Assembly: GCA_022829145.1 (NCBI GenBank)
Contig: CM040747.1
Span: 38,580,052-38,644,051, forward strand
Source of the DNA: Albula goreensis
Lineage: Eukaryota > Chordata > Actinopteri > Albuliformes > Albulidae
DNA length: 64,000 bases
Direction: 5' to 3'
The stretch's first letter is position 1, and every line of letters begins with the position of its first letter. The position numbers and the translations under genes were made by a program. Below, one piece after another: positions 48,640 through 63,417 of this stretch. The notes beneath the pieces were generated by a model. That model was not told the DNA's origin. It was given only the letters and a program-made list of their open reading frames with translations, and ran no database searches.

Positions 48640-49685
48640 TCACACTACACCCCCTAATCACACTACACCCTCCAATCACACTACACCCCCTAATCACACT
48701 ACACCCTCCAATCACACGACACCCCCTAATCACACTACACCCTCCAATCACACTACACCTCCAAATCACACTACACCCCCTAATCACACTACACCCCCTA
48801 ATAACACTACACCTTCCAATCACACTGCACCCCCTAATCACACGACACCCTCCAATCACACGACACCACCTAATCACACTACACCCCTTTATCACACTAC
48901 ACCCCTAATCACACTACACCTCCTAATCACACTTCACCCTCCAATCACACTACACCTCCTTATCACACTACACCCTCCAATCACACTACACCCTCCAATC
49001 ACACTACACCCCCTAATCACACTACACCCTCCAATCACACGATACCCCCTAATCACACTTCAACCCCCAATCACACCACACCCCCTAATCACACTACACC
49101 CTCCAATCACACTACACCCCCAAATCACACGACACCCTCCAATCACACTACACCCTCCAAAAACACTACACCCCCTAATCACACTTCAACCCCCAATCAC
49201 ACTACACCCCCAAATCACACTACACCCTCCAATCACACTACACCCCCAAATCACACGACACCCTCCAATCACACTACACCCTCCAAAAACACTACACCCC
49301 CTAATCACACTTCAACCCCCAATCACACTACATGCCCTAATCACACTACACCCCCAAATCACACTACACCCTCCAAAAACACTACACCCCCTAATCACAC
49401 TACACCCCCAATCACACGACACCCTCCAATCACACGATACCCCCTAATCACACTTCAACCCCCAATCACACTACACCCTCCAAAAACACTTCAACCCCCA
49501 ATCACACTACACCCCCAAATCACACTACACCCTCCAAAACCCTACACCCCCTAATCACACTGCACCCTCCAATCACACAATACCCCCTAATCACAACTAC
49601 ACCCCTCAATCACACTACACCCTCCAATCACATTACACCCTCCAATCACACGACACCCTTCAATCACACTACACCCTCCAATCAC
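48640..49685 (+). repeat. 18-bp minisatellite inside LINE ORF1 (copy 2)
   Basis: About 58 units of the same NHTTPS-coding repeat as 8130-9415, with a different order of variants. It abuts a deletion junction at about 49690, after which the endonuclease region follows. Confidence 0.9.
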
Positions 49686-49745
49686 GTGGCATGATAAAAA
49701 ATGATAAAATTAAAAAATCTTTCCATCTAAAAAAGATATGTACCT

Positions 49746-50219
49746 ATGTGCAATCTACATCCCCCATTGGATTCTCCCTATGTCAATGCATCCATTTTTA
49801 ATGATCTGCACACAGACATCTGCCACTTCCAGGCCCAGGGAAGTGTGCTGCTCTGTGGAAACCTAAACGCCAGGACAGGTACTCTCCCTGACTTCCTCAC
49901 CACTGAAGGAAACAAACACATCTTTGGCCAATCTCCTATGTACCACACTCCAATCATAAAAACCACAAACAGTCATGACAATGTAATTCATAAAAATGGT
50001 AGATAGGTAGTGTATCTCTGTCAAACCTTGGGTCTGTATATCATTCATGGTAGGATCAGAGGGGACTCTTTTGGAAGGTTCACTTACAGCTCAGCTCTTG
50101 GGAACAGTGTGGTAGATTATGCCATTACAGATGTGGACCCCTCCTCCATAAATGCATTCACTGTCAGGCAACAAATCTCCCTATCAGACCACAGTCAAAT
50201 CATTGTATACCGTATATAA
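49746..50219 (+). pseudogene. LINE ORF2 endonuclease fragment (copy 2)
   Basis: APE-type endonuclease pieces in two frames: VLLCGNLNARTGTLPDF (the D/N-x-N-A-R block) and SVVDYAITDVDPS, then SLSDHSQIIVY. A stop at about 50005 splits it. Copy 1 lacks most of this region. Confidence 0.75.
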
Positions 50220-51085
50220 ACAGAACAAATGAGCCAGACAACATACAGACACAGCCCAGTAAGCTGTACGATCTAAAACACACATACAGATGGGCTCCAA
50301 ACAGCATAGAAGAATTTGGCAAAGCTTTTAACTCACCTGAAATCACTAACCTTACTCATAACTTTATAAACACACAATACGAATATAACAAATCAGGCCT
50401 AAATCTGGCTGTTAAACATATTGAGGACATATTTCATAAAGCAGCCAAAATATCAAACCTGAAACTACACAAGAATTGTAACCCAAACAACAAATATAAA
50501 GAGAAATGGTTTGACGGTGAATGTAACGTAATTCGGAAAAAGTTACGGAAGCTGTCTAATCAAAAACATCACCAGGCCCAAAACCCAGATTTATGCTTGG
50601 AGTTCTGTGAAACATTAAAACAACAAAAGAATACTCTGAAACAGAAAAAAGAAAACCACATTTACAAAACTCTCGTAGACATTGAAAAATCAATTGATCA
50701 AAACTAATTCTGGGAAATGTGGAATAATTTCAGTTCGGCACAAAACCTGCATTAACTTCCAAAAATGGCTCAGTTTGGTAACAATATTTTGAAAACTTGT
50801 ATATGGACATTGCACAAAACAAATTAACAAAAGAACAAATTGAAATCAAAGAAAAACTCGCATTACTTGAACAACTGATCAAAGACAACCACAACCCAAC
50901 TGACACAGCACACTGGCTGCTTCCCTGACACCTGGAACCAAGGGCTTATATCCCCAATTTATAAGAGTGGCGATAAATTAGACCCCAATAATTACAGAGG
51001 CATCTGTGTAAGCAGTAATCTGGGGAAGTTATTTTGTAGCATCCTTAATTCAAGAATTATAAACTTCCTTATCGAGCGCAGTGTC

Positions 51086-51640
51086 TTGAGTAAGATTCAA
51101 ATTGGATTCCTCCCAAAACATCGCACAACAGATCATATTTACACCCTATACACCCTCATAGATAAACATGTTCACCAAATTAACAAAGGAAACAACTTTG
51201 CATGCTTTATTGACTTTCAAAAAGCATTTGATTCTATTTGGCACCAGAGATTAAATTACAGAATACTTCAAAGTGGTATTGGGGGTAAAGTAAATGACAT
51301 CATTAAATCAATGTATTTAGAAAACAAATGTGCAGTGAAAATTGACAATCAAAGAACAGAATTCTTCACTCAGGGTCATGGGGTGAGACAGGGTTGCAGC
51401 TTGAGTCCAACGTTATTTAACATTTACATAAATGAATTGGACACAACGTTAGAACATTCTGCAGCTCCTGGACTTTCTCTACATGACACAGAAATGACAT
51501 TTTTATTATATGCAGATGACCTGGTTCTGCTGTCGCCCACAGAACAAGGGCTACAGCAGAACCTGGCCATCTTAGAAAAATTCTGCCAGTCCTGGGCCCT
51601 GGCAGTAAACTTAAAAAAGACTAAAATAATGATATTCTAG
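51086..51640 (+). pseudogene. LINE reverse transcriptase fragment (copy 2)
   Basis: Contiguous RT palm: FIDFQKAFDSIWHQRL (block A), GHGVRQGCSLSPTLFNIYIN (block B) and LLYADDLVLLSPTEQGLQQN (catalytic YADD), then VNLKKTKIMIF. It ends in a stop. Upstream fingers are in another frame. Antisense to the NLR gene. Confidence 0.88.
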
Positions 51641-53034
51641 AAAAAGGCCAGGTCTCAGAAAAGCAGATACAGTTTCACCTTCTGCAACACAGTATTGGAA
51701 CATACCACAAATTACACATACCTTGGTCTGAAAATCAATGCATCGGGGAGCTTTAACTTAGCAGTGAATGCACTAAAAGACAAAGCCAAAAGAGCATTCT
51801 ATGCCATAAAAAGAAAATTTTACAATATTAAATTACCTATAAAAAAACTGGTTAAAAATAATTGACAGCCAATTGTGCTGTGAGGTTTGGGGTCCACTTA
51901 GCCATTCAGACTTCTCACAATGGGATAAAAACCAAGTGGAAATCCTGCATGCTGAATTTAACAAAAATATACACCAGGTCCACTGAAACACACCAAACAA
52001 TGCATGCAGGGCAGAAGTAAGCCATTACCCTTTGATTATTAACATTCAGAAAAGAGCATTAAAATTCTGGATTCATCTAAAAACAATCAAACCAAATTCT
52101 CTCCAATATAAGGCCTTCCTATCCCAAGAGCTAAGCCCCAATAGAAGTCCTCTCAGTCAGCTGCCCATTAAACTAACAAACCAAATAACAACAAATAATA
52201 CGAACTATGACATGTTTCAGACCAGCACTGCTTCAATTAAAGTCAGCCAATTAATAAATCAAATAAAAGATTCTTATTTGGAACATTGGAAGAAAATGAC
52301 AAAACCGCAAAACAAATTAAACTGCTACACTATGTTAAGCAGAAATTACAAACTGAATATCTCTCCACTGTCAGAGATATGAAGCAGAGACTGATCCAAA
52401 CCAAATACAGACTAAGTGATCACAGCCTGGCCATTGAAACAGGCAGACACAAGAAAACCTGGCGCCCCAAAGAGGAGAGGATATGTGATCACTGTGAGAC
52501 AGGAGAGGCTGAGACAGAGCTACACTTCCTCCTATACTGCACAGATTAAACAAAAATTCACATAAAGCTCTGCTCCTTGCCATGCTTGAAAAGCCTGTTG
52601 CCTCTTTGGTCACTGATTCAGGGGTATTTACAAGGGGGTGGAGTCCATTTGTCCCTCTCAGGCCGTGTCTGGGTGCATGGCAAGGGACCATAAAAGAAGG
52701 GAGCAGGGTAAATAACCATAAAATGCATGTTGCTGTCTCGACACTAGTCTATGGATAGAACACACACACATAATTCCACTTTGACACTGAAATTCAACAC
52801 AAGATAATTCTGGTCAGGAACAACACGGCTGGCAACCCTAAGACTCATAGGGGTTTATCCTGCTGTAAATTCCTGTGATAGAGGAGTAAGAAGAGAGGGA
52901 TGGGACCAATGTGGACAAAGGAAGGAAGGCTGGGGAGAGAGGAGTAAATGGAGAGAAGGAGCTGTTTAAGGTTTCTCTGTATGGAGCCATAATCACTAAC
53001 TACTAAAGATCATAAAGTACACAGCACTACTCAC

Positions 53035-53208
53035 CTCAGTGTCTGTACTTTACAGTTTAGACTCTTCAGTCCAGCACAGAGCAGCTTCACTCCTGAATCT
53101 CCCAGGTTATTGTTGCTGAGGTCCAGCTCTCTCACAGGTGAGTTTGATGACTGGAGAGCTGAGGCCACAATTTCACAGGACTCCTCTGTAAGACCACAGC
53201 TGCTGAGT
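53035..53208 (-). CDS. Locus B LRR exon 1
   Basis: 174-bp, phase 2-2 exon with acceptor TTTCTTTCAG and donor GTGAGT. It encodes [20 protein letters not shown], then [20 protein letters not shown]. The first base completes a Lys codon begun in the NACHT exon 7.6 kb upstream. Confidence 0.92.
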
Positions 53209-53671
53209 CTGAAAGAAAGAGGTGATGTGTTAATATTTAACACTTAATATTTTAAATGTAGTATTGATAGTGCTCACTGATAAAGAGTGATATTGAGGAT
53301 TGTAAGATCTACAATGCTCTGATGAAGATGTCTGTGCTACACTCTCCAACTGCAGCACTTTACACCTGAGAATAAGATGTCCTTCTCAAGTCTGACAGTT
53401 CTACAGCTGTGGTTCTGACCCAAATAGCCCCTTTTCCTCTATTCGGTTCTGTCAGAATTTGGGGCAAATGGCCCAGCTACCTTTTCCACAGTCTTTTTCA
53501 GACTAACTCTGGGCTTTAAGCCTCACTCATGGCCCTATTCATGCCCCTGAGCCAAGTGTGGACAGCAGGGCTAAGGATGGAGTTATCAGATCCTTTTATA
53601 CTGTATTTCATTATGAAAGCAAATTCCAGCCTTTACAGTGAATAGTGAGTTAGCTTGATAAGTTGTGAGAA

Positions 53672-54962
<1,291 letters not shown>

Positions 54963-55504
54963 AACAAAGAAAATATGATAACATGTAGAGACGGCTCAGG
55001 GTCAGGTTAAGAGGTCATCAGAGAGGGCAGGTAGGGGAACTCTCTGCACCCAAGTAGGACACCATCAAACTGTCCTATAATCATATGGGGGTACAGTGTA
55101 ATTTTTGTAAAAATTTAAGCTGAGTCATGGACAGAGCCTGGCCACTTGGATTCAGCATTTGTAATGATGTGGGCTGCATCACATATTCTCTTAACAGTGC
55201 AGAAGAGTAACAGTAAGAGTAACGACTGCCTTGCTAATGTGTTCAGCCTCTCTAATGTGACAAAGGAAACTTCCATTGATATAAAACTCAAAGGCAAAGA
55301 ATAAAATTTGTTCTGAATGGAGGGTGAATCACAGAAAGATGAGCTCCTGATAAAAACATCTTTAGAATGGATTAACTGAAATAAACTACAAATTAAACAC
55401 AAATACAAAACTAATATGACATCCTTATTGACAATCCGTAAGTTCAGTTATTTATAAGGTCCTTTTCATTCTAGCAATGCAATAAGCAAATGGAAATTCT
55501 TTGA

Positions 55505-56030
55505 TTTAATTCATCACTGAATTAAAGCGTGTAGCATTACCATTAGCCACCTAGCTGGGTGTCCAAACTGGAAAAAGTGACAATTAAAATTGACAGTTGA
55601 AGCAGCTTGATTGACAGGCCAGCTCAGCACAGGCTAGTAAAAAAAAATGGCAACAAGTAATAATTTAGGCCAGGACGAACAGAGAGCGCTGCAGCAGGCA
55701 GGGCAGAACTCCTTCAAGATTATCTACCCAGAGAGTACCAGGAGTGCTAAAGCCAGGAAATTATTCAAAAACAAAATCATAGAAAACCGTCCAGAGACAC
55801 TAATTCTGTAATTCTTGACTATGCGACAACAGGAAGGAAACAAATAATTAAAATTTTAATTTTCTAAACCACAAAGACAGAAAACTGTCAGACCACAATA
55901 TATGAGAAATTCAGAAGCATAAAAAGAATGGGATTTCAAAAGGTCAACAGCTGAATATAGGTGAAGAGGAGGATTCAGACTGTTATCTGCTTACCAGTAA
56001 CATTTATCACCATGGTGCTGTCCTAATACA
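55505..56030 (+). mobile_element. LINE 5' end only (third copy)
   Basis: It carries the leader and the start of ORF1, with an intact ATG context (MATSNNLGQDEQRALQQAGQ at 55648 onward), then degenerates. Having the 5' end without the 3' end is the opposite of normal LINE truncation and fits duplication of genomic DNA, not retrotransposition. Confidence 0.65.
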
Positions 56031-56425
56031 AGTGGCTCGTGGGATAAATTCCTTAGGTCGGGGGTTCGATTCCCGACCTCGCCATTCCCAACCATGGCCA
56101 GAGGCTCCATTTGGGAAGGCAACAATTGGCCAGCCTCACCTGGGGTTCGATACAGGGTAGGTCGGGCGAATAATCTCTCATTGGTCCTCCTCGGGGCTGC
56201 TTGGGCGCCTGCAGCGGCACGAACCAATTGTACGCTGACTACGTCTTCCTCCGACGTCATAGGCAGTGTGCGACTGGTGGTGCCGCAACGTGAAAAAGGA
56301 GCGACATTGCTGACATGTGATTTCTCCTCCCATAGCTGTGAGGGGCGGGGTGCTGTGGTGAGATCAACCAGTTCGGTTGAAAATTCGGGTTCGGAAAAAG
56401 GATTCAAATTTAAAAAACATGCCTG
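56031..56425 (+). mobile_element. tRNA-derived SINE
   Basis: The 5' head has a tRNA-like internal promoter: an A-box-like TGGCTCGTGGG and a perfect B box GGTTCGATTCC at 56063-56073, set in a T-arm-like stem (GTCGG/CCGAC). A long GC-richer body follows, quite unlike the AT-rich surroundings, ending in an A-rich tail. Pol III transcription would run on the plus strand. Absent from locus A. I cannot name the family. Confidence 0.7.
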
Positions 56426-57949
56426 TTGGTTCCCAGCAGGATGCCCACGCAGAATAAGTTTGCTTGGTAGCTGGTACATAGCCTCCCTGTCAATCTCTGG
56501 CAGAAAAGCTTCTCTGTTGAGTCTCTTATTGTGGCAGGAGAAGAAAGCTCCACTGCGTGTTTGAGCCTAATTGATCAACTTGGCTGTTGGCGATGTCAGG
56601 TTTTAGTAAAAACCTTGCTTTGAGTTCACATAGTTTTTGTACAGCTCTCGCTTTATAATCTTGTAGTCGCCATAATTTAGCCTACTGACTCATAGCCTAA
56701 GTTGACTTCAGTTGTGACTTGATTGTCTCTTCCCTAGTTGTGTCAAGTTCCATAACATGAATTTATATAACCAGGATAAATCTAACTCAGAGTAAAATAT
56801 TTTTCTGTGTCCCACATGGAGTGATGAGAGGTTACCACAGAGCTAGAATTGTGAATCTATAGGGACTCAAAATGGCGCCGTCATGTCTGACTCTGGTACC
56901 TTTACAAAGTAAACTCAATCATAGACGGTCATATGAGACAGCAGTAAAGTAGGTTTGATAATCATATTTAAATTCTGCATGCAGTCAAATCAATGTTTCA
57001 TACTGTAGCCAAGTATTTAGCTTACCAGTTGTGTTCTAAAACATCCATTTGACAAGAGACTTCCACCAAGTAGCCAAGTTCAGGCACTCCACTTTTATTG
57101 GAGTGGTCGCCTACAATGTCCGAGTGGAGCCTGTTGGACTGAGAGCTCCAACAAACTTTTCCTTGTCAAAAGAAAGAAGCCCGACGTTCCAATCGGAAAC
57201 GATGATGAAAAAAATAGCTTACAATTGATGCGATTTCCAAAATATTTGTGGTAAAACAGGATACATATTCCTAGCTTGATGATGTCACGGCCTCCCTGGG
57301 CAGATACTGCATGACTGACCTTACTCTGGTTGTCTTTAAATTCGTCAATGCTAGCTATAAGGTTGCTGAGTTTAGTGTCGTGCGGCTGATACACTCCGCT
57401 AAATACAATAAGAAAGAAAAGAGGACTGGCGTTGCCTCCGCAGCTTGTACCCAACACCGGAGCTTCTCATTCCGCGGCCAGCTCGCTCTTGTCGCCGGGG
57501 ACGGACAGCCTGGTCTTGGAATTGCGAAGGCAACAGTTCGCTGCCCCCAGCAATCGGTTTGTTCCGCGTTTTCTAAAAGATCCCGACAGCCTGGGCTGAG
57601 CGTCACGTTGTCGCAATTTAGTTGGTTAAGGATGAACAAGGAAAAGAAAATCTTGGGGAAAAACAATATTCGAGTGGAATGGACAAGTTTTAGGAGATCC
57701 ACCTCCAGCATTTACCAGACGCCGCCAAACTGCGCGCACAAACCTCACTGGAAATAGTGTCGACCCAACTCACTCACTTATCACTCTCCGGGTCACAGAG
57801 TCAAACCACTCTCTCGTTCATTATCTGCAAAATCAATCCTAATCTGAGCATTTAATTAGGTGGGGATTTTAAACTAGCCCTAAATTAAAAAAATTACATG
57901 GATTTATGACCTTACAGGCCCCAACAAAACTGTAATTACACCTCCTTAA

Positions 57950-58620
57950 CCAATAAGATGTCTATGTTTGACCCAACCAGCATTTTAAGAGTCAGGAACC
58001 CTGATCAAATGGTTACTTGGAGTTATAAAACTGGCCCATCTAAATCTTGGATCAACCAATCGTTTATATCACATTCATTATGCCCTAACATTGTAAAAGT
58101 AGAGGTTTTTCCAACACCACTGTTGGACCAGAACACTATTGTAATAGCTTTTAGTACTTATGATGTTCATCCAAAAAGAAGATGCTCTTCCTGGAAACAT
58201 AATACCTCTTTGTTTGGACTTGAGCCTACGAGATATTAAATTATAGCATGTATTAATTCGCATATATTAATTTGGATAAAGCAAAGCAACAAACACATGA
58301 TTTTAACAGGAACCTTCTAAAATTTGAGATACAAAACCCTCGCAATGAAATCAGGTTCTGAAAAAAGGGTGGAAAATGAATTGATCATAAATATTATTGC
58401 ATCTTTGAAGTACATACAATGTATATAAACCAGAAGAAAACTGGACTAAATTAGCTCATTTTAAAAGCAAGGTGAGTCAACAGTACATCTATAAAGCCAA
58501 AGGAGTTTCATAAGGACAAGCTATAAATGGCTGGAAGAAGGTGAACATATTGTAATTACTTTTTAAAATGGGAACAACAACATGATATCTGAACAAAATT
58601 TAAATGGTATCTTGATAAAA
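57950..58620 (+). mobile_element. L1-like LINE fragment (locus B copy)
   Basis: Counterpart of 25640-26300, with TWSYKTGPSKSWINQSFIS and YDVHPKRRCSSWKHNTSLFG. It adds a stop relative to the locus A copy. Confidence 0.65.
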
Positions 58621-58679
58621 AAAAACCCATGGAAATGTCAAAGCTTGGCAAGTAATTTAACTAAACAGTATCATGTCAT

Positions 58680-59240
58680 TCAGGCAGGGTGTGAACTACA
58701 GGGGAGCCAGGGGGAGCTTGGCTCCTCTTAATAAGACATGAGCTCCCCTGAAAACATGATTTGTGAAATTTTGGGGGGATCCCTAAAATATTGACAATAT
58801 GCTATTTTTGCCATGCATTTCTATTTTTCTGTATGTGCATCATCATGGATCATGTGTAAAATTAGGCTATTATTGATTTATGATTTATGCATGTGGGTGA
58901 TTCATCACTAATTCACTTTAATAAAGATACCGACATGCATGCTATTCTTGCCATCACCATCAAAGCGCGGCGGCACAATATCATAAACTTCATTCACTCT
59001 AAACTAAAAGATCAGAAAAAAACAAACTCTCTTCGTCCCACTCAGTTTGCATGCAGAATCGCCCTTATTCATTTCCCTGTTTTGTAGTCAGCATACAGAT
59101 ATGTCAAAAAGAAAACAAGGAAGCTTACTCACAAATTTTACATTTACCAAAAAAATCTAAGCCAATCATCTCTGAAGGGCAACCAGAGCCAGAGGCGTCT
59201 TCTACCGCTAATGTTAGCTTGATGACAAGCTATAGAATAT
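58680..59240 (+). mobile_element. Possible hAT-type transposon 5' fragment (locus B copy)
   Basis: Counterpart of 26370-26930; the frame reads LPKKSKPIISEGQPEPEASS near its end. Tentative, as for the other copy. Confidence 0.35.
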
Positions 59241-60845
59241 AGTACATCACTGTGCAGATGTATAGTAGTATATATGTGTGCCCTGCTTTAGATTGTCGTA
59301 TCATACTGTGAATTTTGGTTTCGATTCCCATGTGGAGGTTTGATGTGGTCATTAACTGATTATTATATATCAGATATGCTGACATAAAGTAAATACGCCT
59401 ACAAGTTCGCACACTGCATTCAGGCCGTAATCTTTACACCTCCCAAATGGAAATACATGAGCACACAGAAGTCATCAACTCGGACCCCCTGCAGTCAATA
59501 CGAGCAAAACAACAGCATGGATGATTCACACGTTTGGAGAAAAACCAAAATTGTAAATTTAGTTGTAAAATAACGTGAAGCTAAATTTTGGCACCTGGCA
59601 TCATCTTGGCTGCCTACATTCCAGAAGACAGTGCCATCTAACACATGGATAGCAAATCAGATTTATATCTGTCTCTTGGAGACTCCGCAATGGGGCCAAG
59701 TGTAAATTGAATGTGTTTACACAGTCAAGTTAAGAAGTTGTGCCTGACAGTGTTGCCTGGCCAGCATTATCACTAGCTTTCATTTTTCAAAGATCAAACC
59801 TACAGCACATACAGATACCTTAAATACACATGTGAAGATAACTAGTAGCTGATAATGAAGGAAAACGGTATCTGTCTTTCAATGTCAAGACAAAAAAATG
59901 TTAAAAAGCCCATTGGAAAGGCAGATGGAAAAAACGTTTGTTTTAGAGAAACGTAAAGCTATTAAAAATGCTAGCTTGCGAACACCACTGGTTTACAGTG
60001 TGTTTTCAATGGACAGAATGATTCTTTTCACTGTAAAATTGGACTATTTGGCTTTCATAATAAAGCTGACCACAGGAAAGCTGGTCAGATCGCTGTATTT
60101 ACGATTAATGTTTGTGTTAATATGCACTCAAGCCAGCATTCAGGACCAGTTATTTGACTCATGAATTTGTACGCCCACCAGGCTGAATCTTAAGGTTCAC
60201 CACCATCGTTTGCTTGTCACTATAATTTCACCAAAGACTTTAATCACGAGTACTTACAAAGCCTGCCCCTTTGTAAAATATGTATTTGCCTTTTAGTTTT
60301 TTGTTTTTCAATGGAGACGCTATGTCAGCTGTTCAGAACCCATTGTTGCAATAAGGACGGCACAACACCCAACCCATCCTCCACAGACAGAGACCAAAAT
60401 GCCCAGCATGACCTGTTTGGAGGTGAAGGTTCCAGGCCCCACTGACATCTTTGAGGTTAGCTTTAAAATGCTAATGCCCTGGAGAGGTTCTGGAACCTCT
60501 ATAGAGAGGGAAGGATAAGAGTCCTCAGTAATTTCACCACTGAGCCCCTGTCTGAGATGGAGAACAAACTGGTCACTGTGCAGCACTATAAGGAAGCCGT
60601 GTAGGACCTCAGTGCTGTGACATGGTTTGTTTAGTTCAAATCTGACACCACGAGGGTCCTAGAAGAGGGCAGAGTTTGTACAGGGGCCAGGAAATGGCTG
60701 GGCCAGGTCAAACCCCAACCCCACACGCTTTTGCTCAAGATACAGGTGAGTTATGTTCTTGCACTTTATTCTCACACAATTATAAACTGTTTATGCAAAT
60801 ATCAGTGTCAATCATCTGCATTATGAATGATGTAACAGTACTCAC
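59240..60845. other. Intron sequence 3' of the locus B NACHT exon, no recognised gene
   Basis: Counterpart of 26930-30130 with deletions. No exon or intact mobile element was recognised. Confidence 0.5.
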
Positions 60846-62634
60846 TTGGCGTTCCTGCAGTTCCTCACTACTGGGACCAGTCTCTGATGACCTGCTGCTG
60901 ATGTGTTGTACATCTTCAAGTCAAACTCTTCCAGGACCTCCTCTGACATCAGTAACACAAAGGCCAGAGCTGAGCATTGGTGTGGTTCCAGCTTTTTATC
61001 AGAAAGTCTTCCTGATCTCAGGGAAGTCTGGATTTCCTCCACGAGAGAGTTGTCATTCAGTTCATTCAGACAGTGGAACAGATTGATGGTCCTCTCTGCT
61101 GAAGACTCTTCTCTGATCTTCTGCTTAATGTACTGGACTGTTTCTTTTATGCTCTCTGATCTGCTTCCTCTCTGCTTCAGTACATCTCCTAAGAGAGTCT
61201 GGGTGGAGTCCACTGAGAGGCCCAGAAGGAATCGGAGGAAAAGGTCCAGGTGTCCATTCTTACTCTGTAAGGCCTGATCCACTGCACTCCTGTGTACCTC
61301 AGACAGCTGCATTCTGTCACCCTCAGGTTTTGACTCTTCTGGTCTGAGTGCATTTCTGTTCCCATTTACACATGAATGAAACACAAACAAGGCAGCCAGA
61401 AACTCCTGAATGCTCAGATGCACAAAGCAGTAGACTTTCTCCTGATGCAACCCAGACTCCTCTTTAAAGATTTCTGTGCACACCCCAGAGTACACTGAAG
61501 CTTCACTGACATCAATGCCACTCTCTCTCAGGTCCTCTTCATAGAATATCAGATTGCCCTTTTGCAGCTGTAGAAAAGCCAGCTTCCCCAGTTTCAGGAT
61601 CATTTCTGCATCTGATGCTGAGATCTTCTTTGGGTTTGTCTCATTGGTGCCATGATACTTCTGATTCTTCACATTAGTCTGAATGAGCAGGAAGTGTGTG
61701 TACATTTCAGTCAGAGTTTTGGGGAGTTTTCCGCTAAACACTTTACCCAACAATGTTTCCAGAACTGTAGCAGAAATCCAGCAGAAGACTGGAATGTGAC
61801 ACATGATGTAGAGACTCCTGGATGACTTTATGTGTGAGATAATTCTGCTGGCCAGGTTCTTTTTTCTGATTCTCTTCCTGAAGTACTCCTCCTTCTGTGG
61901 GTCATTGAACCCTCGTACCTCTGTCACCTGGTGGACACACTCAGGAGGGATCTGACTGGCTGCTGCTGGTCGGGAGGTGATCCAGAGGAGAGCAGAGGGA
62001 AGCAGATTCCCCTTAATGAGGTTGGTCAGCAGCACGTCCACTGATGCTGACTCTGTTACATCACGGCAGTTCTTATTTTTCCGAAAATTTAGAGGAAGTC
62101 GACACTCATCCAGACCATCAAAGATGAACACAACTTTGACTTCATGATGTTCAACACTTTCAATCTCTTTCAGCTGTGGAAAGTAGTGCTGGAGGAGTTG
62201 CATCAGACTGAATTCTCTCTCCTTCTTTAAGTTCAGATCTCGGAAAGGAAGAGTGAAGATTAAATTAATGTCCTGATTGGCTTTTCCTTCTGCCCAGTCC
62301 AGAATGAACTTCTGCACAGAGACAGTTTTCCCAATGCCAGCGATGCCCTTTGTAAGCACAGTTCTGATGTGTTTCTCCTGTCCAGGTAAAGGTTTAAATA
62401 TGTCATTGCAGAGGATTGCAGTCTCCTGTGTGGTTTGTCTCTTGGATGTTGCCTCAATCTGTCTGACCTCATGTTCATTATTGACCCCCCCACCTCCCCC
62501 CTCTGTGATGTAGAGCTCTGTATAGATCTCATTGAAGAGGGTTGGGTGGCCCTGCTGTACCAAACCTTCAAAAATGCATTCAAACTTCTTCTTCAGATCA
62601 GATTTCAGTGTCTGTTGGGCTCTTGTGAGTTTTT
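60846..62634 (-). CDS. Locus B FISNA-NACHT exon
   Basis: The exon is 1789 bp, phase 1 acceptor (TTCCTCTTCTCAG) and phase 2 donor (GTGAGT), open throughout. It opens with [17 protein letters not shown], then FISNA ([21 protein letters not shown]). NACHT has Walker A GIAGIGKT, Walker [10 protein letters not shown] and sensor LLWITSRP, and the helical region has [14 protein letters not shown]. Between Walker A and Walker B it differs from locus A in many positions, whereas a later block of more than 80 residues is identical. It is the ATP-binding oligomerisation core of the NLR. Confidence 0.95.
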
Positions 62635-62639
62635 CTGAG

Positions 62640-63417
62640 AAGAGGAAATATGACAGATAATTTACTCATATTTTAAAAAATCATCAGTTGAAAACATTGT
62701 AATGCACTTTTCCCCTTGACACAAAATTTTAAACAAGTCTGTCACACAGTGTGTTACACATCACTCCAACAATCTGCACAAATGGTGAACAGAAATAGAT
62801 TCTGCCTTGTTCATGAAGACACACCAGAGTAGGAGAACCACAGAGCGTAAGGTCTTACTAAAGTGAAATGAGATTAAGAGATTAAGTGAATCTACGAGAT
62901 TAAGTAAACATGTACAGACAGATAATACTAGATCCATATATATATAAACCCATCGTAGCAGTATAAATAATCAGGTATATCTGCTCTAAACTGTATAGGC
63001 AGCTCCACAACCTGGTGCAGAGGGCCACTCAGTTTAGATGAAATTTCAGAACTTTTTCTATATCTGTTAAGATCATACAATTCTACTATCTTATTAACAG
63101 TAATAATATCATAAATTGGGTTTCATACTGATTGGCCAGTGCACGATCACTCCTTCAAATCGGCACTTTGCTCTATGGGCTTCTCTTTCAGACATTAAAC
63201 TGCTAAACTGATTCTGCCACAGCTTTTTAAATCTGCATTGATGAGCTTTTTCCAACATTTATATCCTTACATAAGGGGCCAGTGTGTTGCACATCTCTCT
63301 CAGGGCCAGGTTTACTAAGGAATAGTCACAGCACAAACACATTCACTCTTTATTGGCTTGTTTGCAGTTGCTAATACTGATATATTAATGACTGATTTAA
63401 ACAAAACAGTGTCTTAC
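62640..63417. other. Intron between the PYD and NACHT exons (locus B)
   Basis: AT-rich intron with no recognised feature. Apart from a short CTGTCACACAGTGTG-like match it shows little similarity to the intron at the same position in locus A (31917-32354), so paralogy stops close to the FISNA acceptor. Confidence 0.6.

Larger units (their letters stand above)
47590..52560 (+). mobile_element. Non-LTR retrotransposon (LINE), copy 2, degenerate
   Basis: Counterpart of the LINE at 6895-13925. It keeps ORF1 N-terminus and coiled coil (48022-48567), the 18-bp minisatellite, more of the endonuclease (49746-50219, with GNLNARTG and SLSDHSQI), a better RT (51086-51640) and the C-terminal Cys/His segment (52370-52549). 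It has lost the SGNH-like segment and the 36-bp array, and its 3' end after 52560 is cut relative to copy 1. Confidence 0.85.

Noticed and set aside
56041-56090. A genuine tRNA gene
   Set aside because: The B box is good but no full cloverleaf with anticodon and acceptor stem could be folded, and a long body with an A-rich tail follows, so a SINE is the better call.
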